In this document: positions 53,642-63,327 of the stretch, one piece after another
Numbering within the stretch: the stretch's first letter is position 1
Layout of the letters: each line of letters begins with the position of its first letter
Source: Paenibacillus bouchesdurhonensis
Lineage (GTDB): Bacteria; Bacillota; Bacilli; Paenibacillales; Paenibacillaceae
DNA length: 64,000 bases
Direction: 5' to 3'
Assembly: GCF_900155685.1 (NCBI RefSeq)
Contig: NZ_LT732548.1
Span: forward strand, 1,279,474 to 1,343,473
Program-made: the position numbers and the translations under genes
The notes under the pieces: generated by a model
Told to the model about the DNA's origin: nothing
The model's input: the letters and a program-made list of their open reading frames with translations, nothing else
Databases searched by the model: none

Positions 53642-54523
53642 GTGGGCAAGCAATACAGAAGCATGGGCGAGAAGATATTCGACATGTTCAACTATGTGTT
53701 CCTCGCAATGTTCGGATTAATGGCCATTCTGCCTTTTATATTTGTCATCTCGGGTTCATTCGCGACAGACGCGGAAATTACCAAACGAGCCGTATTTCTA
53801 ATCCCGAAGACGTTCTCTTTGGATGCTTATAAATTCATATTTTCCACCGATACCATTATGCGCAGCATCGGCGTTTCGATTTATGTGACCGTTATCGGCA
53901 CCATCGTCAATCTATTCTTTACGGTGACGATGGCTTACCCGATGGCCCGGCGCAACCTGATGGGGCGCAACATGATTTTGAACCTCGTTATTTTCACGAT
54001 GCTGTTCGGCGGGGGCATGATTCCGACGTATCTTGTCATACGCGAGCTGCATCTGCTCGACACCTTGAACTCACTTATTCTACCCGGCGCTATCAGCGCA
54101 TTTAATTTGATCATTGTTAAAAACTTCTTCCAGGAGCTGCCGCCGGGGCTGGAGGAAGCGGCTAAAATCGACGGCTGTAACGAGCTCAGTCTGCTCTGGA
54201 AGATCGTGCTTCCGCTTTCGAAGCCGGTGCTAGCCACATTTACGCTGTTTTACGCCGTCGGACATTGGAATAATTTCTTCTCGGCCTTGCTCTACATCAA
54301 TGATCCCAGCAAATGGCCGCTCCAGGTCATGCTGCGGCAAATCGTAATGCTCTCGCAGTCGGCGGGGGATATGAGCTCTATGGATCCGACCTTCGTGCAG
54401 CCACCAGAGCAATCCATCAAGATGGCAGTCATCGTGGTTGGCACGATTCCGATCCTGTGCGTCTACCCGTTTCTGCAGGGGCATTTTGCCAAAGGGGTGC
54501 TCTTAGGCTCGATCAAGGGTTAA
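53642..54523 (+). CDS. lplC: LplC-type sugar ABC permease
   Basis: 293 residues starting at a GTG with AAGGAGA 7 nt upstream. It has six membrane segments, the EAA loop LEEAAKIDGCNELSLLWKIV, and the group-typical C-terminus PFLQGHFAKGVLLGSIKG. Together with the LplB-type gene it forms the channel of an importer for large or acidic oligosaccharides. The substrate is inferred from the RG-I enzymes downstream. Confidence 0.92.
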   Translation: MGKQYRSMGEKIFDMFNYVFLAMFGLMAILPFIFVISGSFATDAEITKRAVFLIPKTFSLDAYKFIFSTDTIMRSIGVSIYVTVIGTIVNLFFTVTMAYPMARRNLMGRNMILNLVIFTMLFGGGMIPTYLVIRELHLLDTLNSLILPGAISAFNLIIVKNFFQELPPGLEEAAKIDGCNELSLLWKIVLPLSKPVLATFTLFYAVGHWNNFFSALLYINDPSKWPLQVMLRQIVMLSQSAGDMSSMDPTFVQPPEQSIKMAVIVVGTIPILCVYPFLQGHFAKGVLLGSIKG

Positions 54524-54614
54524 ATTCGTCCGATTCCTTTAGGGCTTTGGAGTCTGATGATTTTACCATATAGAATATGGAAAGCTTACGAACTTTAAGG
54601 GAGGTTATAAGTGG

Positions 54615-56213
54615 ATGAACAGGCAAACAAGTATGGGAAGTATGAAGCGCTGGTTATCTTTATGGTTAATTGTTGCCATCATGGTGGTTATCGCTGGCTG
54701 TGGCAGTAATTCCAGTGAACCAACTGCCAATTCGGCTTCCGCAGGCAAAAGCAACGGCAATGAGGGGGGAGAGCAGGCGGAGCAATCCCCACTTGACCTG
54801 ACGATTATGCTGCCGATTTTCAAGACGAATTATCCGAAGGACGATGGGCCGGTCGTAGAGGAAATAGAGAAAAGAACGAACAGCAACATTCATCTTGAAT
54901 GGGTGCCGAATGCCTCTTATGCAGATAAGTTTAATATCACACTAGCATCCGGCAAGCTGCCAAGCATCATTTACGTCGGGGACGTGAAGGCGCCAAGCTT
55001 TGTCAGTGCGGCTAAATCCGGCGCGTTCTGGGAGGTCGGGCCTTATTTGCAGCATTTTCCGAATCTGAGCGGCGCCAATCCCGTCATTATGGAGAACTCC
55101 GCCATAGAAGGGAAAAACTACGGGATTTACCGCGGTCGGGTACTTGGCCGAAATGGGGTTGCCTTTCGCAAGGATTGGTTGGACAATGTTGGGCTGGAAA
55201 CGCCGCAGACGGTGGATGATTTCTACAATATGCTCAAGGCGTTCAAAGAGCAGGATCCCGATCGAAATGGGCAGAACGATACGTATGGAATGGTACTTGT
55301 AAAATGGACGGGACAGTGGGCTAGCGGTTTCGACACGATCAAGCTGTGGTTCGGCGCGCCGAATAAGTGGGGGGTGGCCGATGGGAAGCTGGTGCCGGAG
55401 CATGAATATCCAGAATATGTGGAAGCGCTTAAATTCATGAAGAAATTATACGATGAAAAGCTGATCAACTCCGATTTTGCCGTTATGGACAGCGCGAAAT
55501 GGGTAGACCCGATTGTCAACAATAAAGCCGGAGTTATCGTGGACGTGGTTGACGTCGGGGCACGAATCGACGATAAAATACACGCCGCTCTGGCGAAGGA
55601 CGGCAAAGATGAGCCGGATCGTCATTATATCGACGTCATCGGCGGGGTAACTGGAACCGATGGCAAGCTGCGGACATTACCGACATCCGGTTTTTCAGGA
55701 ATATTGGCTATTCCTAAATCCTCTGTGAAGACCGAGGAGGAGCTGATGCGGGTGCTCGGCTTCCTGGATCAGTTGAATGAACCGGATATGCAGACGCTGC
55801 TCGGTTTCGGCCAGGAGGGTGTACATTACAATGCAGTCGGCGAGTTCATCGAGCCGATCAAAGATACCGTGAAGCTGGAGTCCGAGGTGGAGGGCTTGAA
55901 CCAAATGCTTGGCTTTATTCCGGAGGATCGTTCGAAGAAGGTCAATCAGACACCGCTGCGCATCAAGCAGACTGAAGTACAGAAGGCCAACGAGGAATTC
56001 ATTGTAACCAATCCTGCCGAAGCGTTTATTTCCACCGTTTATTCACAAAAGGGCCAGCAGCTTGATAACGTCATCAACGATGCGCGCATCAAGTTTATTG
56101 TGGGACAAATTGATGAAGCAGGCCTAAAGTCGGCTTTCGACGTATGGAAAAAAACCGGTGGGGATGATCTGGTCGCAGAAATGAATGACCTATACAGCCA
56201 AGTGAAACGCTAG
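54615..56213 (+). CDS. lplA: LplA-type extracellular sugar-binding lipoprotein
   Basis: 532 residues, the large type of binding protein found with LplBC. The signal peptide ends in the lipobox VVIAGCGS (Cys near 32), then a Ser/Asn/Gly-rich linker and the mature domain with LTIMLPIFKTNYPKDDGPV at its start. GGGAGG lies 11 nt before the ATG. It completes the importer. A strong terminator follows its stop. Confidence 0.92.
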   Translation: MNRQTSMGSMKRWLSLWLIVAIMVVIAGCGSNSSEPTANSASAGKSNGNEGGEQAEQSPLDLTIMLPIFKTNYPKDDGPVVEEIEKRTNSNIHLEWVPNASYADKFNITLASGKLPSIIYVGDVKAPSFVSAAKSGAFWEVGPYLQHFPNLSGANPVIMENSAIEGKNYGIYRGRVLGRNGVAFRKDWLDNVGLETPQTVDDFYNMLKAFKEQDPDRNGQNDTYGMVLVKWTGQWASGFDTIKLWFGAPNKWGVADGKLVPEHEYPEYVEALKFMKKLYDEKLINSDFAVMDSAKWVDPIVNNKAGVIVDVVDVGARIDDKIHAALAKDGKDEPDRHYIDVIGGVTGTDGKLRTLPTSGFSGILAIPKSSVKTEEELMRVLGFLDQLNEPDMQTLLGFGQEGVHYNAVGEFIEPIKDTVKLESEVEGLNQMLGFIPEDRSKKVNQTPLRIKQTEVQKANEEFIVTNPAEAFISTVYSQKGQQLDNVINDARIKFIVGQIDEAGLKSAFDVWKKTGGDDLVAEMNDLYSQVKR

Positions 56214-56263
56214 AGACAATCCCGAGAGAAGCATCGGCATAGGCAGCATTCATTCGAGCGTTA

Positions 56264-56310
56264 GCTGCCGCGTAAGATCTTAAAAATAGATTTTACGCGG
56301 GCAGCTTCTT
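56264..56310 (+). terminator. Terminator of the lpl-type operon
   Basis: GCTGCCGCGTAA pairs with TTACGCGGGCAGC (one bulged G) around an AT-rich loop, followed by TTCTTT. Confidence 0.75.
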
Positions 56311-56368
56311 TGCTTACAAAGCGCTAAGACAATTGCCCCATTTTCTGTAAGCGGGCTTGTAATTTGGT

Positions 56369-58762
56369 ATGAATGCGTTTACATTTTGTATATACCTTGA
56401 TTCGGTTGGTGAGGAAATGAAGACGGGGATTTTAGCAAAATGGTGGTCGCGTGCAGTAGGGGGCTTTGGCTGCAAGGGGAAATATTATCGCAACAATTTA
56501 ATTATGATGCTCGTAGTGTCTGCGATTCCTGGCATTATAACCGGAGGGATCGTCTATTGGATGGTCGGCGGGCGTCTGGAGAGCGAACTGCTGCAGATGC
56601 ATCACCAGCAAATCGAGCAGCGGGCCAGGAATATCGATGAGCAGCTGTCCAATTTGGAGCTAATGCTGTCGCATTGGGCGTTCGATCCCCAATTCGACTA
56701 TAGCTTGAACGGACTGGATTTCAAACGGGACTTCGAACGGTCGCGGGATATTACGAAGACGCTGGTCGTCATGCAGGGCTCGAATACGATGGTGAAGCAG
56801 GTCGAGCTTTATTTGGCAGGGCAGGAATCGGAGCCGCTATTGTTTAATCCTGAATATGGCGAAATTCATTCTTCGGCGGTGTCAGTGCTGTATGACAAGC
56901 TGATCGGAACGAAACGAAGCACCTATTGGACGGATTGGGCTTTTGATCCAACCATGCCGGAGGTGAGGGAGCTCACGCTGGTGCATCATATTCCGGGCGG
57001 CAGCCAGCAGCCCTTTGGGGCATTGCTCATTCGGATGGATACTCAGAAGGTGGCAAATATGCTTAAGACAATGACTCCTTATAATAGGGGAGAGACCTTT
57101 CTTGTGCAGAACACGGGAGATTTATTTGCCTCTGCCGGCGGCAGCAGCTCGAACTCGCCCTTCGTCTCTGAGCTGCGTGCGAAGATTAGGGAACGGGAAC
57201 CAAGCCAGAGATCCTCCTTTTTCTTCGAGTGGGATGGAGCGACTTACACGGTTACATATGGGGAATTCTCGCGGATTTCCACGGAGTGGACGTATGTATC
57301 CGCTTCGCCGATTACAAGCATTACTTCACCGGTCATGCTTATTTCCAAGCTCATCCTCATCATCAGCTTTAGTGCATTGCTGTTAGCGGCATTGTTATCC
57401 TGGCTCGCTTCCAGGAGGATGTATTCCCCAATTAAGCGGTTGTTCAAGACACTGCTGCCGGAGGAATTCAAGACGGAGGGCCAGGAGGACGAGTTTACGC
57501 TCATTGAACGGCAATGGCGGAACCTGCACTGGGAGAGCCATGATCTGCAGCGCAAGCTGGCGGAGCAGCTTCCTCATGTGAAGGAGAGCTTCCTAAACCA
57601 GCTCCTGCAAGGGCATTTATACGCTTATTCCGAACAAGATCTGCGACGCAGAATGGAGCGATTTAGGTGGGAGGTCGAGAATAAGCATTTTATCGTCATT
57701 TATGTCCAACTGATGGGAATCACGAGCCTTGAGGGGAAATTTAGAAGCGGGGATGAGGGGCTCGTATCCTATGCGGCCGTGAACATTATCGGCGAGCTGG
57801 CTATGCAGCGCTTCAGTCAATCCGACACGATTCATTTTCACGACTTGACGGCGGGCATTTTGCTTGTGGTGCCGGATGATGCTTCTGCGGATGCCGAAAT
57901 GCGCAGCTTTAGCGAAGAGTTGACAAGAACGATTAACGTCATCTTGAAAATGCGGGTGACGCTAGCCTTCAGCGCCCCAGTATCCAGCATCTCCGATATA
58001 CCGCTCACTTTTGAAGAGGTCAAACAAGCGGCTAGTTACCGCCCTTTCAGCAATGACAACCAGATCATTGATATGGAGCGGCTGGATCAGGACGGAACGG
58101 ACGAGGCAGAGCCTACGTATTCGTTTACCTTGGAACGTGAGCTGATCCAAGCTATGCGCACTGGTCAGGAGGAGGATGCCTACCGCTTGCTGGAGGATTT
58201 CCTGGACGCGCTGAGGGCTAAAGGGGCAAAGGCCATCGACGTACAGCAGGGGATGCTGCATTTGCTCGGCCATGTCCAGCATGCGATTATGCAGTCAGGA
58301 ATCGATCCAAAGCGGCTGTTTATGGGGATGAATCTGTATGAGGCGCTTTCACAAATTCGCGAGCCGGAGCTCATGCTGATTTGGTTCAAAGAGAAGATCA
58401 TAGCGCCTTATCTTAAGGAGCTCTCTCAACGCTCCAACGCCGAAGTGAGGATCATGATTGAGCATGCGATGATTTATTTGCAGCAGAACTATATGAAGGA
58501 TGTTTCGTTGGATAGCTGTGCGGATGAAATCGGCACGAGTTCTTTTTTTCTCAGCAAATCGTTTAAGCAGGTAACGGGGGATAACTTCATCGATTATTTA
58601 ACGGAGCTGCGCATGGGTAAAGCGAAGGAACTGCTGCGCGAAACAAAATTGCGAATTAGCGAGATTGCCGAGCAGGTAGGATATCAGCATAGCTATTTCA
58701 ATCGAATTTTTAAGAAGCTGGAAGGGATGACGCCGACGCATTATCGTGAGCTCAGCCAGTAG
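56369..58762 (+). CDS. Membrane-bound AraC-family regulator, YesS-like
   Basis: Up to 797 residues. The ATG at 56369 lacks a good ribosome site. An ATG at 56417 after GGTGAGGAA would shorten it by 16 residues. A membrane segment (about 45-68) is followed by an extracellular sensor (about 70-330), a second membrane segment (about 325-350), a cytoplasmic linker and a C-terminal double HTH: SLDSCADEIGTSSFFLSKSF and ISEIAEQVGYQHSYFNRIFK. The same layout is found in B. subtilis YesS, which controls RG-I genes. The sensor likely detects an extracellular oligosaccharide. The lpl-type and PL26 genes on either side are the likely targets. Confidence 0.88.
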   Translation: MNAFTFCIYLDSVGEEMKTGILAKWWSRAVGGFGCKGKYYRNNLIMMLVVSAIPGIITGGIVYWMVGGRLESELLQMHHQQIEQRARNIDEQLSNLELMLSHWAFDPQFDYSLNGLDFKRDFERSRDITKTLVVMQGSNTMVKQVELYLAGQESEPLLFNPEYGEIHSSAVSVLYDKLIGTKRSTYWTDWAFDPTMPEVRELTLVHHIPGGSQQPFGALLIRMDTQKVANMLKTMTPYNRGETFLVQNTGDLFASAGGSSSNSPFVSELRAKIREREPSQRSSFFFEWDGATYTVTYGEFSRISTEWTYVSASPITSITSPVMLISKLILIISFSALLLAALLSWLASRRMYSPIKRLFKTLLPEEFKTEGQEDEFTLIERQWRNLHWESHDLQRKLAEQLPHVKESFLNQLLQGHLYAYSEQDLRRRMERFRWEVENKHFIVIYVQLMGITSLEGKFRSGDEGLVSYAAVNIIGELAMQRFSQSDTIHFHDLTAGILLVVPDDASADAEMRSFSEELTRTINVILKMRVTLAFSAPVSSISDIPLTFEEVKQAASYRPFSNDNQIIDMERLDQDGTDEAEPTYSFTLERELIQAMRTGQEEDAYRLLEDFLDALRAKGAKAIDVQQGMLHLLGHVQHAIMQSGIDPKRLFMGMNLYEALSQIREPELMLIWFKEKIIAPYLKELSQRSNAEVRIMIEHAMIYLQQNYMKDVSLDSCADEIGTSSFFLSKSFKQVTGDNFIDYLTELRMGKAKELLRETKLRISEIAEQVGYQHSYFNRIFKKLEGMTPTHYRELSQ

Positions 58763-58789
58763 CGTCTTTATGCATCATAATCTATAGAA

Positions 58790-58822
58790 AGGGTCAGTCC
58801 CCATGGGATTGATTCTTTTTTT
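58790..58822 (+). terminator. Likely terminator of the AraC regulator gene
   Basis: AAGGGTCAGTCCC and GGGATTGATTC pair imperfectly around CAT, followed by seven T. Confidence 0.6.
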
Positions 58823-58861
58823 GGACTTTATTGAAAACTAAAGCTTGCAATAAAGTCCAAA
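58820..58861. repeat. Perfect 14-bp inverted repeat before the PL26 gene
   Basis: TTTGGACTTTATTG (58820-58833) and CAATAAAGTCCAAA (58848-58861) flank a 14-bp AT-rich spacer, about 125 bp before the PL26 start. It has no downstream U-run, so it is more likely a protein binding site or leader hairpin than a terminator. Confidence 0.7.
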
Positions 58862-58985
58862 CCGGTCGAAAATATGCAAATTAGTCTGCTCGGCCGCCGT
58901 TCCCGCGGATCAAGAAAGTCTCATTGCCGGCAAATATCTCCCTGCCTACAATGGGGGTACATGGAGAAGAAGGAGATGGTAACCT

Positions 58986-61625
58986 GTGGCTTTACAAACA
59001 TCGGTAGGGTTACGGTGGTTGAAGCCATCCTCCATCCCTGTCGGCGTAACTTGGGGAATTCCCTGGGCTAAAGGCGCGTTGCAACGGGGAGAGCTATCTG
59101 AGCTTTTTCTGAAGCACGGGGATGAAGGATGGGCGGTGCAAGTGAATCCCGACATTGCCAGTAAACTGCCGCTGCAAAGCTGGGCAACAGCCTACTGGCC
59201 GGATGGGAGCGTGAAGTGGACGGCGCATGCAGCTGTTGCTGCTTCGGGGGAAGCGGGGCCCGAAGCAGGTGCTCGCGTCAACATCGAAGAGACGGAGGAT
59301 GCTTTCATAATCGATACGGGTGTGATTGTTTGTACGGTGAATAAGCAGGGGCGGGGATTGATTCGCAGCATCATTCAGACGCCATCGGATGCCATTGTAT
59401 GCAGCGGAGGGGAACTCGTATGCATCCGCGAAGAGGCAAGCGAGGTCTCCGGCGTACGAACCTTGAAGGAAGAGAAGTTTACTGGCAGCACGCTGCGGGC
59501 TGAAGTGGAGCAGCACGGGCTGGTTCGCGCCGTGGTTCGATTGGACGGGAGGCATCATTCCGAGGCGGCGGGAGGAAGGCAGTGGCTGCCGTATACCATC
59601 CGCCTGTATTTTTACGCTGGATTATCGTCGATTCGCATGGTGCATACCTTTTTTTACGATGGCAATCCACATCAGGATTTTGTTAAGGGGCTGGGCATTT
59701 CCTTTGCGGTGCCTCTGCGGGGGGCATTGTACAATCGGCATGTCAGGTTTGTCGGAGAGGGCGGCGTATTCAGCGAATCGCCGAAGCCCCTTCATACCCG
59801 CCGCACAAAGGGACGATATCAGAGGCTGTACACCACTCAGATTGAAGGCGGGACGGTTGAATTTGATCCGGAGCAGGATGCATACTTTCTTGGTCTGTTG
59901 GATGATTCAGCAGCCTGGGACAGCTATAGACTCGTGCAAGGCAGCTCCGAGCATTATCGAGTTTCAAAGCGTACGGCGAATGGCTGCAGTTGGGTAAAGG
60001 CAACGGAGGGGAAGAGGGCCGGGGGGCTCGGTTATGTTGGCGGCAAGCGGGGTGGGCTTGCTGCCGGGCTTAAGGACTTCTGGCAGAAGTCTCCCTCGGG
60101 CATGGAAATTCATGCAGCGACCGAGAATGAAGCCAGGCTCGTCGTATGGCTTTGGTCTCCCGATGCGGAGGCCATGGATCTCAGGCATTACGACACGAAG
60201 ACCCATGTGGAGTCGGCTTATGAGGGAGCCGAGGAGCTGCGTGCTACGCCCTATGGGATCGCGAACACGAGCGAGCTCATGATCTGGGGCACGGGGGGGA
60301 CGCCGGATTTCGCTCAGCTTAGGTGCATGGCGGAGGAGACTGCTGCTCCTGCTCGGCTTGTTTGCGACCCGGCCTATTATCATGAAGCGGGCGCATTCGG
60401 CATTTGGAGCTTGCCCGACCGAAGCACGCCAGCGAAAGCTTATTTGGAGGAGCGGCTGGATGGCATTATTGCTTTTTACCAGGCCGAGGTGGAGCAACGG
60501 AAGTGGTACGGCTTCTGGGACTACGGCGATTTCATGCATAGCTATGATCCCGTCAGGCATGTATGGAATTTTGACCTGGGCGGCTGTGCTTGGCAGAATA
60601 CAGAGCTTGCCCCGAATATGTGGCTCTGGCTGATGTTCCTTCGTTCTGGACGGGCCGATGTGTTCCGTATGGCCGAGGCGATGACCCGGCATACGAGCGA
60701 GGTCGATGTCTATCACTTCGGTGAATACGCGGGACTCGGGTCGCGGCATAACGTGATGCATTGGGGCTGCGGCTGCAAGGAGGCGCGGATTGCGATGGCT
60801 GGTCTGCACCGCTATTACTACTACTTGACTGCTGATGAGCGAATCGGAGACATTCTGGACGAGGTGAAGGATGCCGATTATTCCACAGTCGCGCTGGATC
60901 CGATGCGGGCTTATTTTCCAAAGGATGAGCATCCCACACATATCCGGGTCGGCCCGGATTGGGCGGCGTTCAGCTCTAACTGGATGACCCGCTGGGAGCG
61001 CTTCGAGGATACGGTATATCGGGACAAAATTGTTACGGGTCTGAATTGTATCAAGGCCGCAAATTTTCGGCTCATCTCAGGCCCCACCTATGGCTACGAT
61101 CCGAAAACGGGAGTTCTCACGAGCATGGGCGATGACAATTGGGGGCGTCATTTAGCGATATGCATGGGCGGACCGCAAGTCTGGTTCGAGCTGGCAGGCA
61201 TGCTTGAAGACCCTGAATGGGAGGATATGCTGGCCGAGTTCGGGGTGTTCTACAATTTGCCGGATGAGGAGAAGCTGGCTCTGACGGATGGGGCAATCGG
61301 CCGCAATAAGCTGAGATTCGAGCATCCGGTGCTTAGTGCGGCGATTGCGGCATACGGCGCATCTTATCGCCAGGATGCCGCGGCAGCGGCGCAGTGCTGG
61401 GCGATTCTGCTCGGCAACAGCTTTGCGCGTATTAATCTGCAGAAGGCTGCTGTACCTGTTACTTATATGGACGAACTGCTGGAGGTGGATTGGATGAACA
61501 CCAATGAGGCGTCGCAGTGGTCTATCAACACAATTATAAGCTTGGAGCTAATCGCCGATGAGTTGCCTCCGCGGATACCGGGGCAAGAGCAGGAACAGAA
61601 AGAAGGGGGAGGGAAGCAGGAATAA
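58986..61625 (+). CDS. Exo-rhamnogalacturonan lyase-like protein, PL26 type
   Basis: 879 residues starting at a GTG after GGAG. No signal peptide. The N-terminal beta domain begins with VGLRWLKPSSIPVGVTWGIP. The middle and C-terminal parts contain an (alpha/alpha) toroid with FWDYGDFMHSYDPVRHVWNF (about 520) and MHWGCGCKEARIAMAGLHRY (about 592), highly characteristic of the exo-RG lyase family founded on Penicillium PcRGLX. It would release unsaturated galacturonosyl-rhamnose units from RG-I oligosaccharides in the cytosol. The extreme C-terminus is a Gln/Glu/Gly-rich tail. It leads a four-gene run with DUF1961, a deacetylase and an FG-GAP protein. Confidence 0.82.
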   Translation: MALQTSVGLRWLKPSSIPVGVTWGIPWAKGALQRGELSELFLKHGDEGWAVQVNPDIASKLPLQSWATAYWPDGSVKWTAHAAVAASGEAGPEAGARVNIEETEDAFIIDTGVIVCTVNKQGRGLIRSIIQTPSDAIVCSGGELVCIREEASEVSGVRTLKEEKFTGSTLRAEVEQHGLVRAVVRLDGRHHSEAAGGRQWLPYTIRLYFYAGLSSIRMVHTFFYDGNPHQDFVKGLGISFAVPLRGALYNRHVRFVGEGGVFSESPKPLHTRRTKGRYQRLYTTQIEGGTVEFDPEQDAYFLGLLDDSAAWDSYRLVQGSSEHYRVSKRTANGCSWVKATEGKRAGGLGYVGGKRGGLAAGLKDFWQKSPSGMEIHAATENEARLVVWLWSPDAEAMDLRHYDTKTHVESAYEGAEELRATPYGIANTSELMIWGTGGTPDFAQLRCMAEETAAPARLVCDPAYYHEAGAFGIWSLPDRSTPAKAYLEERLDGIIAFYQAEVEQRKWYGFWDYGDFMHSYDPVRHVWNFDLGGCAWQNTELAPNMWLWLMFLRSGRADVFRMAEAMTRHTSEVDVYHFGEYAGLGSRHNVMHWGCGCKEARIAMAGLHRYYYYLTADERIGDILDEVKDADYSTVALDPMRAYFPKDEHPTHIRVGPDWAAFSSNWMTRWERFEDTVYRDKIVTGLNCIKAANFRLISGPTYGYDPKTGVLTSMGDDNWGRHLAICMGGPQVWFELAGMLEDPEWEDMLAEFGVFYNLPDEEKLALTDGAIGRNKLRFEHPVLSAAIAAYGASYRQDAAAAAQCWAILLGNSFARINLQKAAVPVTYMDELLEVDWMNTNEASQWSINTIISLELIADELPPRIPGQEQEQKEGGGKQE

Positions 61626-61744
61626 GAGCAGGTGTAGAATTAGGAATAGAAACAGAGGCAGAAGCAATGCTGCAGCAGTAGAAGCGCAACAGAAGCAGCA
61701 GTAGAAGCATAAACAGTGATGAGGAAAAAGGCAGTAAAGCTGTA
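61626..61744 (+). repeat. Purine-rich low-complexity spacer
   Basis: About 120 bp dominated by imperfect AGAAGCAG / ACAGAGGCAGAAGCA units on the plus strand, extending the Gln/Glu-rich codons at the PL26 gene end. No gene. It looks like slippage-expanded sequence between coupled genes. Confidence 0.6.
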
Positions 61745-61765
61745 GTGGCGGAGGAGGTGGCTTTA

Positions 61766-62437
61766 GTGAATAACAACAGAAGCGGCTTGATCCCCCAGGA
61801 GTGGGAGCTGCTGTATTCCAATCCGCTGCAATCGGCAGAGGATGTGGCGGAATTTCGGATGGAGAGCGCCCGCAGCGCTGCCGAGGGGCAGAAGGCTAAT
61901 CTGGTATTTTGGTGTCCGGAAGAGCTGCCAGCGGATGTTGCGATTTCCTGGCGCTTTCGACCGATTCGGGAGCCTGGGCTGGCTATATTGTTTTTTAGCG
62001 CGAAGGGAGCGGATGGGAAGGATTTATTCGACCCGTCGTTGCCGCGACGCACGGGCGAATACGAGCAGTATCATCATGGGATGATGAATGCTTTTCATAT
62101 ATCGTATTTTCGCCGAATGTGGTCGGAGGAACGGCAGTTTCATACTTGTAATTTACGAAAGAGCTATGGCTTTCATAGGGTTGCCCAAGGGGCGGATCCG
62201 CTTCCGGGAGTTCCTGATGCCGCTGACTTTTATCACATGCTTATTCTGAAAAAGGGTTCATCGATTACGTTTGCCATCAATGACTTGCAAGTGCTTTCCT
62301 GGGAGGATGACGGCGCAGCATATGGGCCGCTCCTGGCCGGGGGGAAGCTGGGCTTCCGGCAGATGGCGCCGCTGATCGCAGAGTATGCGGAGCTCAGCGT
62401 ATATGGGGCTCAGCCAGAAGGAGGAGACAATAGGTAA
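61766..62437 (+). CDS. yesU: DUF1961 protein, YesU-like
   Basis: 223 residues from the GTG at 61766, after GGAGGTGG. An in-frame GTG at 61745 overlaps that site. A single beta-sandwich (concanavalin-like) domain with FRPIREPGLAILFFSAKG, GEYEQYHHGMMNAFHISYFR and NLRKSYGFHRVAQGADP. This is DUF1961, the family of B. subtilis YesU, found in rhamnogalacturonan clusters but of unknown activity. No signal peptide. Its stop overlaps the start of the deacetylase gene by one base (TAATG). Confidence 0.87.
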   Translation: MNNNRSGLIPQEWELLYSNPLQSAEDVAEFRMESARSAAEGQKANLVFWCPEELPADVAISWRFRPIREPGLAILFFSAKGADGKDLFDPSLPRRTGEYEQYHHGMMNAFHISYFRRMWSEERQFHTCNLRKSYGFHRVAQGADPLPGVPDAADFYHMLILKKGSSITFAINDLQVLSWEDDGAAYGPLLAGGKLGFRQMAPLIAEYAELSVYGAQPEGGDNR

Positions 62438-63246
62438 TGGCATTGCCGAATATTTATTTTTGCTATCCACAAGGAAAGCACAAGGCACTCACGCTCAGTT
62501 ATGACGATGGGCGAAGAGCGGATGAGAGGCTTGTCGGGATTATTAATCGCTACGGTGTGCGCGGAGCTTTTCATATTAACTCAGGGCTGCTAGGAGGAGA
62601 GGATCGCCTCACGGCGGCGGAGGCTGTTGCGCTGTATGAGGGCCATGAGGTGTCCGCACATACCGTCCGGCATCCGACCTTGGCGCGCTGCCCCATGGAA
62701 CTTGTCGTAGAAGAAGTGCTCGAAGACCGCAAGAACCTGGAGCGACTGTTCAACGTACCTGTGCGGGGAATGTCTTATCCCAACGGCTCTTATAATGAGC
62801 GGATCAAAGAGCTGCTGCCGCATCTCGGGATCGAGTACGCGCGGACGGTGCAATCGACGCATGGCGGGTTCGGTTTGCCAGAGGATTGGCTGGAATGGCG
62901 GGCCACCTGCCATCATAACGACCGTCTGCTGGAGCATGCGAAGACTTTTGTAGGACTGCATAAGCGGCAGTACCTCTATTTAATGTATGTTTGGGGTCAT
63001 AGCTATGAGTTCGATCAGGACGACAATTGGGAGTTGATGGAGCAGTTCTGTGAAATGGTTGGCGGGCGAGATGATATTTGGTATGCGACGAACATTGAAA
63101 TCGTGGACTATATGAAAGCTTGCACATGGCTTAAGGTCGCTGCGACTCGGGAATTTGTACATAATCCGGGGGCGCTGCCGATTTGGCTGGATGTGGATGG
63201 AAGAATCGTTGAGGTTCCCGGCGGAAGCCGGGTAGATTTGATCTGA
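62437..63246 (+). CDS. Polysaccharide deacetylase-like protein (NodB/CE4 type), cytosolic
   Basis: 269 residues, no signal peptide. NodB motifs are visible in variant form: LTLSYDDG (motif 1, Asp-Asp, about 20-27), HTVRHP (motif 2, His-x3-His metal ligands, about 71-76), MSYPNGSYN (motif 3) and WGHSYEFDQ (late motif, His). All catalytic metal ligands appear present. CE4 enzymes are usually secreted and act on chitin or peptidoglycan. The cytosolic location and coupling to PL26 and YesU-like genes suggest de-esterification of acetylated RG-I oligosaccharides, which is an inference. Confidence 0.85.
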   Translation: MALPNIYFCYPQGKHKALTLSYDDGRRADERLVGIINRYGVRGAFHINSGLLGGEDRLTAAEAVALYEGHEVSAHTVRHPTLARCPMELVVEEVLEDRKNLERLFNVPVRGMSYPNGSYNERIKELLPHLGIEYARTVQSTHGGFGLPEDWLEWRATCHHNDRLLEHAKTFVGLHKRQYLYLMYVWGHSYEFDQDDNWELMEQFCEMVGGRDDIWYATNIEIVDYMKACTWLKVAATREFVHNPGALPIWLDVDGRIVEVPGGSRVDLI

Positions 63247-63327
63247 CGATTAATTTGATCTGATTGATTTAGGATGTTCAAAGCGAAGGAATAAGAATGC
63301 GGAAGGGAACGAGAAGGGGAGAGGGAT

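Noticed and set aside
59964-60941. 325-codon frame antisense to the PL26 gene
   Set aside because: No domain or ribosome site; the sense strand carries strongly conserved PL26 motifs at the same place.
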